Translations under genes and position numbers: made by a program
Notes under the pieces: generated by a model
Told to the model about the DNA's origin: nothing
What the model saw: only the letters and a program-made list of their open reading frames with translations
Database searches by the model: none
Assembly (NCBI GenBank): GCA_018902385.1
Contig: JABSSW010000011.1
Coordinates: 124,001 to 188,000, forward strand
Direction: 5' to 3'
DNA length: 64,000 bases
Origin: Physcia stellaris
Taxonomy: Eukaryota; Ascomycota; Lecanoromycetes; Caliciales; Physciaceae
Shown: positions 34,441 through 44,652 of the stretch, piece by piece
Position numbering within the stretch: the first letter of the stretch is position 1
Layout of the letters: every line of letters starts with the position of its first letter

Positions 34441-35320
34441 TTAGAAACGCTCTTTCATACGTGACGCGACTGTTCGAAGGTTCCCATATACCTTTCCCTA
34501 GAAGCCTCGAATTAGCATCAATTAGTCTTCTCGAAACGAGCATATGCTGACCGGAGGCGATCCCAAGATCAAACTAACTATAGCTTCGCGAGCGATGTGT
34601 ATGTTTTTGAACCCGCCCAGAATGTGGATCTTTTGGTCTGCAAGGACCACCCTCGTACGGCTAGCATTTTCAATGGCGAACTTCGTTTTCCCATCTTTCC
34701 CAGCGATGCGTCCAATAGCACGCCCAAGATGCTCTCCATTCAAAGTTTTCACATCCTTAATCTCAAAGGTCTCAATATAGAGATCATCAAGTCGAAGAAG
34801 TGCGATGGCATCGTCAGTGTCGAAGCCAAGACTGAAAGCTTTAACAAAATCTTCGCCTTTTTGCAAAGCGCCAGCATCTGTAGTGTGCTTGGAAGTCCTT
34901 AATTCAACCGCTCTGGCCCTGACGTTCATGCGGACTTGCAATCTCAAATGTTCCACAAGTGGAGGGTAGATCTTTGGCCATGACGCTTTTAAAGGCGTCA
35001 TTCGATGTGGGGGTATTAGAACTTTTCGTGTCTCTGCAGTGTGAATTCCATCAAAAATTTTGGCAGGGGGGAATTTTGGTCGGCCTTCTTCATCGAATTG
35101 CATTCCCGTATCTTCGGCTTGCTGCTGGGAGGGCTGTCGCTCTGTTGGAGGGACACTTGTAACATCGACGAGTAGATCATCATCGTCTGACACGTTTGTC
35201 AGAAGAAAACATCTCGATAGCAGCAGTGAGGGTGACAGGCTCACAATCGTTTGGTAATGGAGATGCTTCAGCTTCTGCGAGTTGCTCGGGTCGTCGGATC
35301 AGAGCCGTAGGCGCGGGCAT
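34441..35320 (-). CDS. PNO1: Pno1/Dim2 ribosome-assembly KH protein
   Basis: RNA-binding factor for small ribosomal subunit maturation; Pno1 binds near the 3' end of 18S rRNA and partners the Nob1 nuclease. The start at 35320 (MPAPTALIRRPEQLAEAEAS) is followed by an intron of about 58 bases (donor GTGAGC near 35247) and an acidic segment DYDDDLLVDVTS. The body carries HRMTPLKASWPKIYPPLVEH, VRMNVRARAVELRTSK, GFDTDDAIALLRLDDLYIET and the KH module (GRAIGRIAGKDGKTKFAIEN, RTRVVLADQKIHILGGFKNI). A second intron separates SLILGSPP from the terminal exon GKVYGNLRTVASRMKERF, stop 34441-34443. About 260 residues; the normal C-terminus appears only with this splice. Confidence 0.92.
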
Positions 35321-35631
35321 TATTAGATAGAGCTTCCCTGATATCGAAGGATGGGTTTGTCAAGATTCGGCACCTATATTCATGGCGTCCGCGTGAGCTG
35401 TGTGCGTTTTTGCAGCAAGACGAGACGGACAAAGGAATCAGTGTTAGGGAAGTTTGTATTTTTGCATGTGCGCTTCGGAGATAATCAACCTTTTCTCCGA
35501 GCGTGAAGTCATCAAAGCGAGCAAGCTTCAACCATCTTTTGTCTGGGTCGCGGGCCTGCTAACCTCATCGCTCCTCAAACACTGAGGTCATCAGACCATC
35601 CGTTTGCCGCCGCCATCATGGTCTGAAGAGG

Positions 35632-37925
35632 ATGAATAACAATGTGCGACGCAGGTTATGCGCCACTTCGCTCAGTTCTGGCAACTCATGTGCTACCGTC
35701 ATCGGGCCCCCGCTATGGAGCTCTTATCCATGCCGTTCATTCTTCCATAATACATCGCGCTACAATGCTTGGAGTGTCGTCTCTCACCCAAGAAGATTAT
35801 CCCAAAATCTGCCCATTCTATCTTCAGCACCACCAACGACGCCATGGAAGCCACCGCAAGGACCTTTGTGTGTAAATACTTGGCAATCAAGTACCTTTTC
35901 TGCTCGGTTCGGGCTGCAACGAAATGAGCGCCCAGGGTTTGAGCATAAGATCTGGGATCGCCGAAAACCCTTAGGCTTCAAAGTCAGCCAACGACTTTTT
36001 ACTGGCAGGTCAGGCGTCTAGGATCTCGTGCGAACCATGAAGCGGAAGAAACAGGAAAATGTAAGAACGGAGACAGAGACAGCCATAGTGGAGTGGATTC
36101 GTCACGTTCTGATGTTCAGAAGGGGTCCCGAACGAACTCTGCTGGTACAACACATGCTTTAAATACTGCTCAAAAGCACCTAATGGATCGTCTACCCCAT
36201 ATGCCACAGATACACAGACCAAATAAAGAGGAGCTTCTTGCAGCTGCCACGGGGTTCTGGTCTCGGCTAAAGATTCGATTCAAGTGGTTCTCTATCCGCA
36301 GTGCACGGCCATTCAACGCAGACGAGATAGGAGCCTTCTTCTCCTGGGTCTTGGTGGGCCATGTGATATGGATCGTCTTGGGCACTACAACTTTCTTCTC
36401 ACTCGCCATACTTGCGGTCAACACCGTTTTCGCTCAAGGTCAGTCCAATTTTTTTGTCCAGCAGCTTTCATTTTTACTGAACTTCGTCCAGAAACCTTGG
36501 CCAGATGGGTAGGCAACTATCTTACTAAGTCTTCCGGTGTAAAGGTGGTGTTTGAGTCAGCGATCGTTCCCAGTTGGGGTGATGGAGTCATTACATTCAA
36601 AAACGTCTTTGTTTCGAGGCGTCCAGGACAGGGTATGACGGAGGTGAGCAAAGGATCCCCAACGACAGCCGCTGCAGCAGCGGCATTAGAGCGAGCAAAA
36701 GATTCCGGGAATGAGCCTTCGACAAACCATGAAACTCTTAACATTGAAGAGGACAGTAATTACACCCAATTTGATATATCGCTGGATACAGTCAACGTCA
36801 CACTATCTTTTTCTAAATGGTTCAATAGTAAAGGGTTGCTTCGAAACGTCGAGATTAAAGGTGTGCGTGGTGTAATTGACAGGACGTCCGTGCATGGTAC
36901 TGGAGTGTATGTGGATCCGAGAAGCTACAAGCACGAGCACAACCCGGGTGACTTTGAAATCAACTCCTTCAAGCTCGAGGATGTTCTGGTGACAGTGCAT
37001 CAGCCTCAGGGCTTCCGGCCATTTTCAGTGAGTGTTTATTCTTGCGATCTACCACGACTTCGCAGGCAATGGCTTTTCTACGATTTCCTGTCTGCCAATC
37101 ACATATCTGGATCTTTTGATGAGTCGCTATTTACGATTCATCCACGTCAGATACACAGCCATGCAGGGCCTCACCTTCAGGATGTTGGTGAAGCCAACTT
37201 GTGGAAGAAGCAAAGTCGTCTCCGCATCGACGGCCTAAGTATAGATCATCTCAACCGCGGCGTCGAAGGTCCTTTCTCATGGATTCACCAGGGTAACGTA
37301 GACATTGTGGCAGATATCCTCTTCCCGGCCGACAGCGACGAAAGTATCGCAAAAGTAATGTCTGATTTTTACGATCGTATGGAAGCCACCGTAACATCCA
37401 GCCAACGACAGCAACAGGGCGATGCCCGAAGTATCATTAGTAATGATACTGAAAACGAGCCTGAGCTCGCATATCCACAGTCGAACATGGCTTCCGAAGA
37501 CGACAAGCGCTTCCTCGTTATGGATTTGAGAGTTCATCTCAACGACGTCCGCGCTGCTGTGCCCATATTCACAAGGGAGATTTCTTACGTCAACAACGCT
37601 CTAATAAGACCTATTGTAGCATACATCAACTCCAGAAAAGCGTTTATCCCAATTCACTGCCGTGTCGTTAAACGTGCGACTGAATTCGATGGGAGTTGGA
37701 CCATATTCGATAGCGGTCTGATGGATGACCTCTCAGCGGAGGTGAATTAAACTTACGCCTTTGACGTTGGGATGACGGCTGACTAAGATATAGACCTACC
37801 AAGCTTTTGCAAAAGACATCACGGATAACCAGGCACAATTGCGGCGTTTCAAAAAGGTTGGGCTTTGGTCGTTGCAACTCTTCGTCCAAGCCTTGTTTAT
37901 GGGCATGGCAGGTAATCTAGCCTAG
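35632..37925 (+). CDS. MDM31: Mdm31/Mdm32-family mitochondrial inner membrane protein
   Basis: Mitochondrial distribution and morphology protein of the inner membrane, tied in yeast to cardiolipin/lipid homeostasis. The ATG at 35632 starts an Arg/Ser-rich presequence exon (MNNNVRRRLCATSLSSGNSC). After an intron (about 36007-36090) comes the charged matrix segment HRPNKEELLAAATGFWSRLK, then the first membrane span WVLVGHVIWIVLGTTTFFSL. The intermembrane body includes KSSGVKVVFESAIVPSWGDG, ITFKNVFVSRRPGQ, FDISLDTVNVTLSFSKWFNS and VHLNDVRAAVPIFTREISYV. The last intron (about 37741-37790) joins to YQAFAKDITDNQAQLRRFKK and the second span GLWSLQLFVQALFMGMAG, stop at 37925. About 700 residues. Mdm31 versus Mdm32 was not settled by tree. 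Confidence 0.9.
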
Positions 37926-38401
37926 AGTATGGCCGGCGTTCGGTGGTCTAGAGAGTTGCTGCATAGCGTTGGTGTTGCGGTTTTCTGACGATGAGACTGA
38001 GAGCTTCTTTGGCCGTGTACATAGCACCGCGGTTTATGGGCTAGGAAGCTTGGATGACCTATGCATTTTTCCTCGACGGAGTATATACTCAACTTACACC
38101 CTATTTTCATTCCTATCCTCTCTATAGACTCAGAACGACGATTCGACAGAAGATTCCTTACTGGATACATCCATCAATAAATAAAGCGAAAGCAAAACAA
38201 TGCCAAAGATAGGAGACTGTTTGATCCTCGAGGCTTTTGCAAAACTGTCGAACCCTAATCGTTTGAATCACGAAATGGCACTGCTAATATGTAAACCCAG
38301 AAGAAAATCAAAAAATACTTCAAGAATACCATTGAGGTATGTACACTTACGATTACCCTGTATTACCTCAAACCTCGTGACAAAGTATAGTATTACTCAT
38401 C
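37926..38401. other. Intergenic region MDM31/methyltransferase
   Basis: 476 bases, same-strand neighbours; presumably the MDM31 3' UTR and the methyltransferase promoter. Nothing else seen. Confidence 0.45.
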
Positions 38402-39572
38402 ATGACATCGCTCCACAAAGTTGTAATCTCTGGCTTTTCGTCCGCTTCCAATTATGACATCCACCGCCCCTCATACCCCCCTTCCGCCGTCTCCGCTTTT
38501 CTCTCCGCACTCAAAATCTCAGGAGTGCAAGGGGCGAGGATCATAGAATTGGGAGCGGGTACAGGGAAGTTCACAGAGCTCTTGGCGGCGAGGAATGAAC
38601 GGTTCGAGATCTTAGCCCTTGAGCCGCACGATGGTATGAGAGACGAACTAGTGGGAAAGCAGCTGAGGGATGTGACCGTGGGCAAGGGAAGGGCGGAGGA
38701 AATGGGCGTAGAGGAGCAATGGGCGGACGCAATCATTTGTGCACAGGTGGGTCATGCTGTTTCCAGGCTGTGCCAACCTTTGGGAGAGTTTCCTTTGAGA
38801 ATCTGCTGGGACGAGTCAATAAAGCCGCAGCTGTACAAATATAGTTATTAAGCATTGGTTCGCATTTTTAGGCATTTCATTGGTACGTGAGAGTCCATTG
38901 GCGATGCTCGGACTTTGTTGAATTAAAGATAATCTAGGTTCGCCAACGACGCCGCACTCAGAGGAATGTACAAGGCACTGGATTCAGGAGGCTCCTTAGG
39001 TCTCATTTGGAACGTCGAAGATTGTCCGTTCAGAGATTCGGAACTATGATGAGACTTGCTGAACTTCGTTGCAGACAATGCGCCGAGGTCTTGGGCGCCT
39101 TCTACTCAATGGGAGGCCAAGGTGAAAGACATCATGTGGTCATTCGACGATTCGCAGCCTCGCTTTCGACACGAGAAATGGCGTGAGGTCTTTGAAAATC
39201 AACTCTCCAGCACTCCGTTCAGCATCCAATCGGCCGACCCGCTGTTCTCGTTGCCTTTGGGAGAACAGTCCGAAAAGTTCACGTACTGGCTGACACCCGA
39301 AGCGGTGTGGAACAGATTCCATTCCCTGAGCCAAATTTCAGTGCTGGAAGGCGAGCAACTGGAGGTTGTTTTCCCATTCCATGTCTATCAGATCATGACT
39401 GATATCTAAACAGGATACTAGAAGAGGGGTTTTCGAGGCTCTGGAAGGTCCGGACGTACAGAAAAATGAGAAAGGCGAGGTAGCACTGCAGTAAGTCGTT
39501 CGATTCTTTTTTCCGATTTCTAGATCTGGTTTGAAGCCGCAAGACATGTCTTGCAACTCAGTTGTTATCTGA
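38402..39572 (+). CDS. SAM-dependent class I methyltransferase (Crg1/UbiE-like fold)
   Basis: Small-molecule methyltransferase of the Methyltransf_11 type. The ATG at 38402 (MTSLHKVVISGFSSASNYDI) is followed by YDIHRPSYPP, typical of fungal members. The SAM site is visible as RIIELGAGTGKFTELLA (motif I) with the acidic LEPHDGMRDEL strand end (motif II) and EEQWADAIICAQ (motif III). Three introns (about 38746-38871, 38882-38939 and 39027-39074) connect to AFHW, FANDAALRGMYKALDSGG, LGLIWNVED and APRSWAPSTQWEAK. The 3' end is less sure; I follow an intron at about 39366-39411 into DTRRGVFEALEGPDVQ and a further short exon. About 300 residues; the substrate is unknown. Confidence 0.8.
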
Positions 39573-39774
39573 AATTGGAAATGCTGAGACCTTAATAGCG
39601 GTCATACCGTCTGGGCTTTCTCGACAGCGATTCCAGGCGCATCTCTCAAGGAAGGAGGTTGAGAGCATTATGTGTATACTCGAGAGTGCAATCATCGAGT
39701 ATACCAAGCCGCCACCAACGCCAACGCTTAGATACTCAATTCAATTTTCCACACAGCTCGGGAACGGCCGCACG

Positions 39775-40129
39775 TTACGAGCTTGCTGATATGTACATGA
39801 CTGAATTAGGATTAGCCATTGGCGAAAGTTAATCGTGATATCTGATATTGCTACCGTTGTTCCCTCTCACGAAAGCATCCCCATAGTTCCTCCTCAATCG
39901 TCCATTAACATATTCCTCGGTCTTTTCAAGTGCTATGTTCATATAGCCATCTACAGACTGTAGCTCTCCTATAAGAAACGAGATGTTAAGCAATGTTTAC
40001 AGTATACAAAGGGGTCTTTTTACCTTTGTATACTACGCCAGAGTTGAGTTTGACCGTGACGGGTGCTCCTATAATTTCCTGTAGGAAGGAACTTGGATCG
40101 CTTCCCTCAGCATTTGTACCGTTTTCCAT
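39775..40129 (-). CDS. LSM6: U6 snRNA-associated Sm-like protein Lsm6
   Basis: Core subunit of the Lsm1-7 (mRNA decay) and Lsm2-8 (U6 snRNA) rings. Three exons encode about 80 residues: MENGTNAEGSDPSSFLQEII then GAPVTVKLNSGVVYK; after an intron at about 39968-40028, GELQSVDGYMNIALEKTEEY and VNGRLRRNYGDAFVRGNN; after a second at about 39792-39843, VMYISASS and the stop at 39775-39777. The Sm1 (VTVKLNSG, DGYMNIAL) and Sm2 (FVRGNNVMYIS) motifs are complete and placed as in the family. No long open frame marks this gene because the exons are short. Divergent from the SUMO-like gene with 276 bases between start codons. Confidence 0.93.
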
Positions 40130-40405
40130 TATGTCTCAAAGCAGACCCTGCTAATTGTTTTATGGAGACTCAAGACCTTTCTTTAGTCAATTTCCGATGC
40201 GAAAGTGGACTTTGCCATCACGTGAGTAGACCGCGGCTTAGTTCCGCACTAAATCCCCTCGAAAACGCGTCCGTTCAACTTCACTTCCTTCACATCGCTC
40301 CCACTCCCGTCGTTGAGTTCGCCCCTTCCACAGATCTGGTAGTCCCACCGTTATGGTGATCTCCTTGGGGGTGATATGCGTGGAAGACTATTCTCGGTTT
40401 AGAGA

Positions 40406-41832
40406 ATGACTGAATTCACAGACGAGGCTTCAAAGCCACCTGCAAAGCGGGCACTCTTCAAAAAGCCGACATGGTCAAGACCTCAAAATCTCGCAAGTCC
40501 AGCAGACTTTTTCCACCGGTCGAATTCAGCAAGTGTAGATCCGGTCCTTGAGGCAGAGCGAAAACGAAAAGCCAAAGCTGCGAAGAAAGAGGCAGAGAAA
40601 GCAAGCCAAAAAGCAGAAGAACAGCGGGCGGAAAAACGTCAGCGCGTCTCAAAGGAGGAAGACGATGATCTCTATGGCGTTAGTGATCAAGATGTTAGGG
40701 CCGCTCATCCAGTAAATCCAACGGCTCGCTCAAGCTCGCGACCGGAAATAGAGAAGCCAGTACTTCTATGAATGGTCTGCTGAAAAGTAAATCACCATCT
40801 GATTCTTTGTCTGTACATTCCGACCATGAGACTGTAGGCAAAAAGTCGACCCAAAAGCTATAACTCAGCCTCTGGACATAATTGACTTGGAAGACAGTGA
40901 CGATGACGAAGTTTTAGTGGTAGCACAGGCCAGGAAACCACCTCCCCCCGAAGAAGATGACTTTCCCGTGTCCGACGAGGAGTATGCTGATTTGGCACGA
41001 AAAGCGCGGGAGAAGGCACGAAGAAAGCGCCTCGAGGACGACGTACTGATTGAAACTAGAAGACGGCCTCCCTCGATCGACCGAGACAGTCAATCGCAAA
41101 GACATCTTCCCACCCATATATCCACCCCACCACCGGCATCTTTAGACCCAGAAGTCCATATTTTAATCACTTCACGCTTGGATAACGCCTCACCGCTGAT
41201 CATCAAGCGAAGACTATCCCAGCGCCTAAAGGATGTGAGACTACACTGGTGCTCTCATAATCAATTTACCGACGAAATGGCAAGCACCATATTTCTGACT
41301 TGGCGAGGGAAACGTCTTTTCGATGTGACTTCTTGTAAAAGCTTGGGTATAGCCGTTGACAAAGATGGAAGGGTAATGGCAAAAGAGCAGGATGACATCT
41401 TAGCCGAAGAGGAAAGAAAAATACACATGGAAGCCATGACAAAAGAAATCTACGAGGCGTGTCAGAAAGCTAGAAGACAGGTAACGGAACAGCAAGACGG
41501 AGACTATGAAGAGGAAGAACTGCCGGTCCAGCAGAAGCCCCCAGAAGATCAGGTCAGGCTTATCCTGAAAGCGAAGGGGTTTAATGACTTTAAATTAATT
41601 GCTAAACCGGTGAGCTTATAGAGGGACATTTCCCTCATGGAGTTCCTAGCTAACGTTGTCTCAGGCGACCACAATTGCACGTATGATTGCCGGCTTTAGG
41701 AAAGCCAATCCTGCTGGAACCGAAAACAGGGAAGTCTTCATTGTATTTGATGGAGATCGCCTAGAACCCGAGATTACGGTCTCAGAGACAGAGCTCAGCG
41801 ATTTGGATGAGGTTGATGTCTATGTAAGGTGA
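40406..41832 (+). CDS. SUMO-like-domain protein (Rad60/Esc2/NIP45 family)
   Basis: Genome-stability factor of the RENi family, with SUMO-like domains that act in the SUMO pathway. The ATG at 40406 (MTEFTDEASKPPAKRALFKK) opens a disordered, Lys/Glu-rich N-terminus. An acidic SIM-like stretch (LDIIDLEDSDDDEVLVV) resembles SUMO-interacting motifs, and a second acidic stretch follows. The first SUMO-like domain is at about 41140-41400 (EVHILITSRL, LTWRGKRLFDVTSCKSLGI). The second follows an intron at about 41611-41664 and ends REVFIVFDGDRLEPEITVSE and LDEVDVYVR, stop 41830-41832. Between 40740 and 40850 the frame changes twice; the second change lies at an A run (40840-40844) that reads through with one more A. 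The first may be a missed intron or another small indel. Confidence 0.78.
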
Positions 41833-42171
41833 ACACCTGTGCTCGAGATAAACGTTCTATCTTTACCAATGAGTATTTGTACCTTATCGAGCAGGCTTTC
41901 AGAATCAATATCTCCCTCACAGCTATGCTCTAGGCTTCACGCCGCCAACGAATTTGCAAGAAAATAAGATTGGATTTTGTTGTAGAAACTAGGCCATAAG
42001 GTTTCAATGCTGGTTGCCCCTGCCATATGGTCAGGAACGGGTGAAATGGAATACAGGGCGCTCTTGCTCTGCTGGCCACAAATAATTACAGCCAAACGTC
42101 TTCCACAGCTTGGAACACGGGCTTTTCTCCGGCCCTCAATTTGACCTCACCATCGACAACGGCCGCCTTGC
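41833..42171. other. Intergenic, nothing recognised
   Basis: 339 bases downstream of the SUMO-like gene, leading into the tandem repeat. No supportable feature. Confidence 0.4.
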
Positions 42172-42500
42172 TCACAACAATCAATAACGGCTAGATAACT
42201 CGAGAAGTTTGTCCTCTGAGCTTCTGTCTGATCCCCTTTCGACTCCATGCTTCAACTCGACCTTCAATTCAGCGATCGCAGCAGCAAACTCACCACAATC
42301 AGCAACGACTAGACAGCTTTCAGAATATTCGACTTCGAGCTTCCGTCTGGCTCTCTTCCGACGTCACGCTCAAAGCCCGAGCTTCAATCCAGGGTGATTG
42401 ATTGCTTCAGCAAGCCCACCACAATCAGTAACGACTACGCGTCTTCAGAATTCTAGACCCTGAGCTCCTGCCTGATCCTTGTCCGACACCACGACAGTGG
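42172..42500. repeat. Diverged tandem repeat, three units of about 119-126 bases
   Basis: Three successive units begin with a shared CACMACAATCARYAACG-like start at about 42172, 42291 and 42416, followed each time by related CTAGA/CTACG, TTCAGAAT or CTCGAG, and GAGCTTCYGTCTG or GAGCTCCTGCCTGATCC blocks, then a TCCGAC/TTCGAC block. The third unit is shorter and runs into the next gene's leader. The copies are clearly diverged, so the duplication is not recent. None of the units is an open frame. It sits directly upstream of the orphan gene at 42531. Confidence 0.6.
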
Positions 42501-42530
42501 TCGCACTAGCAACTACCGGCAACATCAGAG

Positions 42531-43053
42531 ATGGCATCTTTCGTCACAAGAACGGTCATATTGGCGGCAGCAACTACCCCTACCACCACCACCACCACCC
42601 TCACAGTTGCGGCAACAACCATCACCAACGCAAGCGTGGCAGATCCCAGAATTGTTCACTCTAATTGGATAGTTGCTGCGGGGACAGTAGTTGCTGGTAC
42701 TATTTCTGTCCGAAACACCGTTTGGAACGTATTGGAACATACTAATCAGACTGCAGGTGACCAATTTCCTGTGGAGCTTACTCATATATTGGAAAGTACG
42801 AAAACAGCAGCAATCGAGGGAGGTAGAAATCGAGAATAGGACCAAGATTAAGGCGGTGGAAGAAAAGCACGCCGCGGATTACGCGAAGTTGAAGGCGAGA
42901 GTACAAGCGCTGGAGTTTTCTCCATCTAGAGCCGAGCGTCGAGAAGCCCCAAGCGTCGCGTCCCAAGGACCCTCCAGAGTCGAGCCTCAAGAAGCCAATG
43001 GCACCAATGGCGGAGGCTTGCACCGGAGGCAGTGGACATCGACGCAAGAGTAG
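42531..43053 (+). CDS. Orphan membrane/coiled-coil protein (hypothetical)
   Basis: Tentative two-exon gene. The ATG at 42531 opens MASFVTRTVILAAATTPTTT, a Thr-rich stretch, a hydrophobic segment (WIVAAGTVVAGTISV) and a polar part. A short intron (about 42756-42795, GTGACC...AAAG) would join it to a charged coiled coil (REVEIENRTKIKAVEEKHAA, YAKLKARVQALE) and a disordered Pro/Ser/Arg tail, stop at 43053. About 160 residues. Not recognised as any family. The intron is short (40 bases) and the model could be wrong; overlapping frames at 42479 and 42691 are less consistent. Confidence 0.35.
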
Positions 43054-43483
43054 CACTAGCACTAGCACTGTAAGTATGCAAGCTTCGCTTCGAAGAAGCT
43101 GTCTGACATTAACAATCTAAGATATACTTGTTGATTGGATCATTTTTTTTGGCATTAGTGGTCTTGGAGTGAGGTCGAAGAGCGTGCTCGAGGATGGTTT
43201 GCAATTAATTCAAGGACATGAAAGGCTTTTCTTCTGACAAAAGCATAAGATGCATTTCGCGACTCAATTTCCATCAGATAGATTCACCATGATTGGTATT
43301 ATGCTACTCGGAAAGCGTCCAGTTACGACAGCTCTGCAAAAATGCAAGATCAGAAATAAAACGCCCGTCCTTAACCCCCCCCCTCACACTCCCTTCGGCA
43401 CTCTTACCTCATTCATATCCACCCTTCCAAAACCCCACCACCCAAATTCCAGCCTCTCCCCACCACCACTCCCACCCGCAAAC
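43054..43483. other. Intergenic region upstream of TRM112
   Basis: 430 bases, same-strand neighbours. C-rich leader-like sequence just before the TRM112 ATG; otherwise nothing recognised. Confidence 0.45.
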
Positions 43484-44111
43484 ATGAAGATCCTAACAAC
43501 CTCCTTCCTCACCTGCGCCGTCAAAGCCTGCAAATCCTCCCCGCTCAGCTTCCCGCTCCACTACAAAGACGCCGAGCTCGAGCAAAGCGACATCGCCTAC
43601 AACCCCCAATTCCTGATCAACATCCTGCCGCGCCTCGACTGGGACGCCGTCCGGGTGACCGCCGCCGAAGTAAGTCCCTCCAACGTACCCACAAGAACTC
43701 TCAAAAGCAGCTCCCCTCTAAAATGGGACTGAAAATTGACTAACAGCTCTTCCCACCAAAAACAGCTAGGTTTCACCGTCCCCGACGAAAAGCCGGAACC
43801 TACTTTACCGCCCACCGACGCCTCCTCTGCGGATGCTTCGTCTGCTGCTGGGATAGCAACGGCGGACGAGAAGACGTTGCGGGATTTACATACGCTGCTG
43901 CTGGAGACGGAGGTTCGGGAGGGGAAGCTGGTGTGTGGGAACTGCGGGCATGAATACAGGATCAAAGAGGGGATAGCGAATTTCTTGCTGCCGAGTCATC
44001 TTGGTGAGTGGATTGTTTCCTGTCTTTGGCAGTCGGCTGGGGTATGAGGAAGGAGGAGGAGGGGTTCGGATTCATTCGATTCGGGGCTAATGGTCGTTTC
44101 GGGTAGTGTGA
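43484..44111 (+). CDS. TRM112: Trm112 methyltransferase activator
   Basis: Zinc-binding partner that activates several methyltransferases acting on tRNA, rRNA and the release factor eRF1. The ATG at 43484 begins MKILTTSFLTCAVKACKSSP, the family start. SFPLHYKDAELEQSDIAYNP and LINILPRLDWDAV follow; an intron at about 43671-43766 joins to LGFTVPDEKPEP. A low-complexity Ala/Ser/Asp insert of about 30 residues precedes LRDLHTLLLETEVREGKLVC, GNCGHEYRIKEGIANFLLP and, across a last intron (about 44004-44106), the conserved end SHLV. Two Cys of the Trm112 zinc site are seen in CGNCG. About 145 residues, slightly long because of the insert. Confidence 0.92.
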
Positions 44112-44652
44112 GGAATCTAGGATGGTTTGTGGGCAGGGAGGGGATCACCACCTCGTGGATTCAGCACGTTAAGACTTTGTGGTCAAGGACTCTCACGGTC
44201 CTGGCATGTCGCTCGGATTTGCAGGGTAGTGATCAGCCACGATACAACGTATACGAATTATCAGGATCATCGATAGGGAGTTCGACGAGCACTGGGAGAC
44301 GAACGAATTAGACATACAACAGAAAGCCCTCGAATCTCACGATTAATTGATATCGAGCGTTGCGGCGAGAGGCGCCTTTCGACGACATCTGGATAGAGAT
44401 GCCCGATAATGTACATAGAGTAGCCGGCAGCGAGCAGCAGCGCTCAGCTTTGGCCAACGGGGGAAAAGGTTGCAGATCAAAAATGTCCGACATATTCCAC
44501 GTATCCTGCCTTTACCGTGGAGAATAGATGACGGCAGCCTCCCGAGCATGAACATCATAAACGCCGTCGCAATGCAATCAATGATGAATTGATGCAACGC
44601 CCGCCAGTTTTTTTGCAATGCCAACATAGTATGGGAAACGGAAACATTTACT
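44112..44652. other. Convergent intergenic region TRM112/SET1
   Basis: 541 bases between two converging genes. No coding sequence supported; probably both 3' UTRs. Confidence 0.45.
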
